This document shows, piece after piece, positions 60,886 to 64,000 of a stretch of DNA of 64,000 bases. The position numbers and the translations under genes were made by a program. The notes beneath the pieces were generated by a model. That model saw nothing but the letters and a program-made list of their open reading frames with translations. It ran no database searches and was not told where the DNA came from. The DNA is from Fragilaria crotonensis (taxonomy: Eukaryota; Bacillariophyta; Fragilariophyceae; Fragilariales; Fragilariaceae): positions 1 to 64,000 of the forward strand of contig JAKSYS010000003.1 of the NCBI GenBank assembly GCA_022925895.1, read 5' to 3'. Numbering within the stretch: the first letter of the stretch is position 1; each line of letters begins with the position of its first letter.

Positions 60886-63800
60886 TTACAAGTCCTTAAC
60901 CAACTTCTCACGAAATCGGTTTCCTCGTTTCGCTATTGCTCGGGATAGTTTCGCGTTCATTACGCGCAGGGCATGCTCAGCAGCATTCTCATCCTCAAAC
61001 CATACATCTAGGCTAGACTTGTGCATGGCAAGCCGATAGAAGGGACCAAATGCCACCTGATTGCTTTGTTTATCCGAGACAAAGAGTCCTGGTCCCTGGG
61101 GGTCAAGAGAACGGTGGGTGAGGAGTAATCTCCTAGCGGGTGAAGAATTTCCTGCTGGTGGAAGAAGGTCTCGTTCGCATTCCAGTCTAGTAAGATGAGC
61201 AGCAGTGATGACCCTTCCATTGCCTCCAGAACCTTTTCTCTCCGGCTCCGCAAGAATCATGTAGCGACCAAGAAAAACAAGATACAAGGACAGCCACTTC
61301 ACCCCATCTGAAACCACGCTAGCGGTCTTGTCGCTCAAAAGATCTAAACATGAGACTGGTACTTCACAGACACATGGAATCGCAGTGCGACCTACAAGTC
61401 CCACAACAGAACCGATTTCGGGCATCTCTTTATCGCTCATTTCATCGTCCAATCGGAGTAGGTTGACACCCATACGAGGGGAGATTGGACTGAATATGGA
61501 ACGGTTAACATCGGCACCGGATGCAAGAGTTGTCGAAGTTAAGAGACCCATGCGAGAAATAGTGAATGCCGGTGGTGCACCCTTTAACGCAGCGCTGTTC
61601 GTTGCTGCGAGATCCTTCAAAAAGGTGGAAAGGGCATCTGCATTGAACGTGAGTCTCAAAAAGTGTAGCAGTGCGGAACAAAATTGTCAACTGATAAGCT
61701 TACCAAGCTGGACCAGGGCCATCGCACTCGTAGCAGCCACCTGCTGCACCGCAAACGTCACTTCGTCGTCTAACTGCAGTTTTCCAAAGTTGCAGACTCG
61801 GTTTGGCAGGTCGTCGAACTTACTTGCGACGGCAACTGATACAGAGTATTCATCCGTTTCAGTCTGCCCAACTGCCTCCTTCAGCTTGAGAAGCTCCCCC
61901 ACAACTGAGAACTGCTTTCCCTTGGCATTTGCAAACACCATGTTGTGAGTATGCCAGCCAACTCTGGTCTCTTCGTCTTCATGAGAATCGTCATTAGCAT
62001 CGGGTACACCTATCGCAATATCCATAAGTAAAGGAGCATCCGCAACGAAAGCGCAACCCAAACGACGACGGTTCTCTAGAATCTTCGACGCTAGTTGCAT
62101 TGCGGCCGGGTTCTCTTTCGCCAAGTACAGCAAAGAGTGCGAAGCAACGCCATCAAAGACCAGTTTCCACAAACCTTCAAAAGGTGTTAGAATATGCTCA
62201 AACAATAATGATCAGATGCCCTACCGACCAACTCTTACCTTCGTAGTGGGTTGACACATTTATCACACTGAGGCATAGCGAAGAAACTACTTCACTCATG
62301 AAGTTTGCACCACTTCCTCCCTCCACTGTGTGGCGAGATGCCGATTCGTTTCGCTCTCCCATGCCTCTGTTATTCTTGGTGAAAGCGCGTCTAGAGTCCG
62401 AATTCCGTTCGTCAAGCGGGATATCTTCAGTGAGTGTTTTCATACCAACCCCGAAGACTATGTCACTCGCAAACTTGTTGTCGAATCGGTTGACAACGGC
62501 GTCCATCAACAAGACCGAAACCTGTCGCAACCCACTCATACTCGGTCCGGCAGAAAGACACTTCAAAACAGCACGACGATACGGATTTGTTTTTGTCTTC
62601 GCTATCAACGAGAGATCACCTGCCTTCCCTTCTAAAACCTCGGTCAACGCCGGCGAGAGGACATAAACGCACGTGTCGTCGGCGTCACCCTCTCCAAGCT
62701 TCTGGCCCTTAAAACTCTTGGTCCCAGTAATGTTTCCGAAAGAATACGGTGATTTTTCGAACTTGATCGGACCTCGTTCGTCGTGGACGTAGACGTCGAC
62801 GCGGATGCACAGGCTTGCGTCTGGACCCACGCCTGCAACATCTGGCTTCGCACGAATCATCGTCTCGCCAGAGGAATCAGGTGCTAATGGATGAAATAAG
62901 GCAGTGAGCAAGAGTCGCATGAGAGGCTGATTTGAAATCAATTGAAAAACGGCAGCCATCGTAAACAAAGCAGTCTTGGCAGGCGCAGCCTCTTGGATTC
63001 TATCAGCCTCCTGTCCGTCGATTCCAGCTTCCGCGATCCCCGTTTGAGCTCCTAAACTCAACACATCAGCCATTGACGTTACTTGATGCCCTTCATTAGC
63101 AGGATTCTTGAATCGTTGCATGTAGAGAAGAAGTGGCTGTAATAAGAGGGGGTAAACAAATGTAGCGAGCATCATCTCGATTGCTTGCTCATTCAAAGAT
63201 GTAAGCCCGACCTTGAAGACATCCTCCAATAGGAGCAATTCGTCTTGGAGATCCGCAAGACTGTCTCTGAGCCCGTCGGACAGTCGCTTTTTCTTCGCTT
63301 CAGCTTTTGCTTTTTCCATCTTGGCGTCTCGAATCCTGGCCCCTTCGACGTTCTGATTGATACCGGCGCGAAGCAGGTCGATTTCTCGGATTTGTTCTTC
63401 TACAACTCCCCACAGATGTGCAAGATTAGAAAAGATTGGGGACACCAAGGCCTCAACTCGACGCGGTGAACAAACATGCTGGGCGATGGCTAGTCTCTCA
63501 CGCAACGGCAATGCTTGAGCATTGGAGAGGGAACCGTCTGGAGATCTACTATCGCCATCGAAGTCGACTTCAGCCAATTCTGTTGCACTCACAGTGGCAA
63601 GACGAAGCGTATTGAGACAAATGTTCATGGCAGTGACACGCACAAATCTGTCTTGATGAGAGGCACAGTATTCCAATGCTCGACCGTACAAAGGGAACTC
63701 AACCTCAGTGGCCTCAACTTGGACTGGTTTACTGATAGGACTTGCCGAAGAATCCTCGCTAGGTAAGTTTTTTTCTGAAGAAAAATGCACCGAAGAGGCA

Positions 63801-64000
63801 AGCTTGAAGCCCACGTCATCGTGTTCGCGAGGATACGTGAGGAAGAATTGAAGTGTCTCTGCATTCATACGCAAGGCCAGCGACTTGAGAAAGGTGACAT
63901 AGTGAGTAGTTAATTCGGCCATTTCCTGGCTTCCGGCTTTTCGCTGAGCCATTGAAGTGCTTGACACATCTCCGTATTTAAATCGCTCTGCAATCGCATA
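60886..64000 (-). CDS. CLEC16A: CLEC16A homologue (FPL domain), 3' part only
   Basis: The gene runs off the right edge, so the N-terminus is missing. In-window exons are complement 62239-64000, 61704-62174 and 60886-61637, with GT-AG introns of 64 and 66 nt, 994 residues. The first exon opens mid-domain with THYVTFLKSLALRMNAETLQ and FPLYGRALEYCASHQDRFVR, the FPL signature of CLEC16A and plant TT9. Later parts are predicted coil and helices. The C-terminus has HALRVMNAKLSRAIAKRG. CLEC16A-type proteins act in endosomal and autophagic membrane traffic and mitophagy. The homology is firm for the FPL part and weak for the rest. Confidence 0.82.

Overview
The window looks like nuclear DNA of a diatom (stramenopile alga). 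Genes are intron-poor, with short introns of about 65-185 bases where they occur. There is a Ty1/copia element of the kind common in diatoms. Some proteins carry a signal peptide followed by an Ala-Phe cleavage motif typical of import into the complex plastid. The key indicator is a multidomain polyamine enzyme (33053-35796) of the type proposed to build diatom long-chain polyamines. The species cannot be named from the sequence alone.

Layout: 0.3-13.2 kb holds a CPSF30-like mRNA 3'-end factor with YTH and DCD domains, a secreted ankyrin-type repeat protein, PEX3, two unrecognised proteins and an RRM + RapZ-C-domain protein. 14.2-20.8 kb is a copia LTR retrotransposon on the minus strand with 5-bp target duplications. 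20.8-23.3 kb is gene-free and repeat-rich. 23.3-28.8 kb holds an S1/P1 nuclease, a rhodanese (TrhO/TSTD2-type) protein with a MIB/HERC2 tail, and a TruD/PUS7 pseudouridine synthase. 29.5-32.7 kb is a DDE transposase gene with two homopolymer frameshifts. 33.0-43.2 kb carries the AdoMetDC-spermidine synthase-SET fusion, NDUFA13, a short-chain dehydrogenase, a plastid-targeted repeat protein and two tandem SAT1-like double-GNAT genes. 43.5-48.2 kb has the splicing factor ESS2, a hAT-like MITE and a PPR-type mitochondrial protein. 49-64 kb has two unknown proteins, a METTL-type methyltransferase, an Mpv17-family protein, plastid lipoyl synthase, a gamma-tubulin complex protein, a CCHC-knuckle protein and the 3' part of a CLEC16A homologue that runs off the right edge.

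Most genes are unrelated housekeeping functions. The one plausible functional theme is polyamine metabolism: the fusion enzyme makes aminopropyl chains, and two SAT1-like acetyltransferase genes lie 4.5-7.4 kb away. Three host genes (PEX3, ESS2, LIAS) show a single apparent break in an otherwise well-conserved frame, so base-level assembly errors should be excluded before calling any of them a pseudogene. Several intergenic stretches are packed with GTAC-centred palindromes, which looks like a genome-specific feature.
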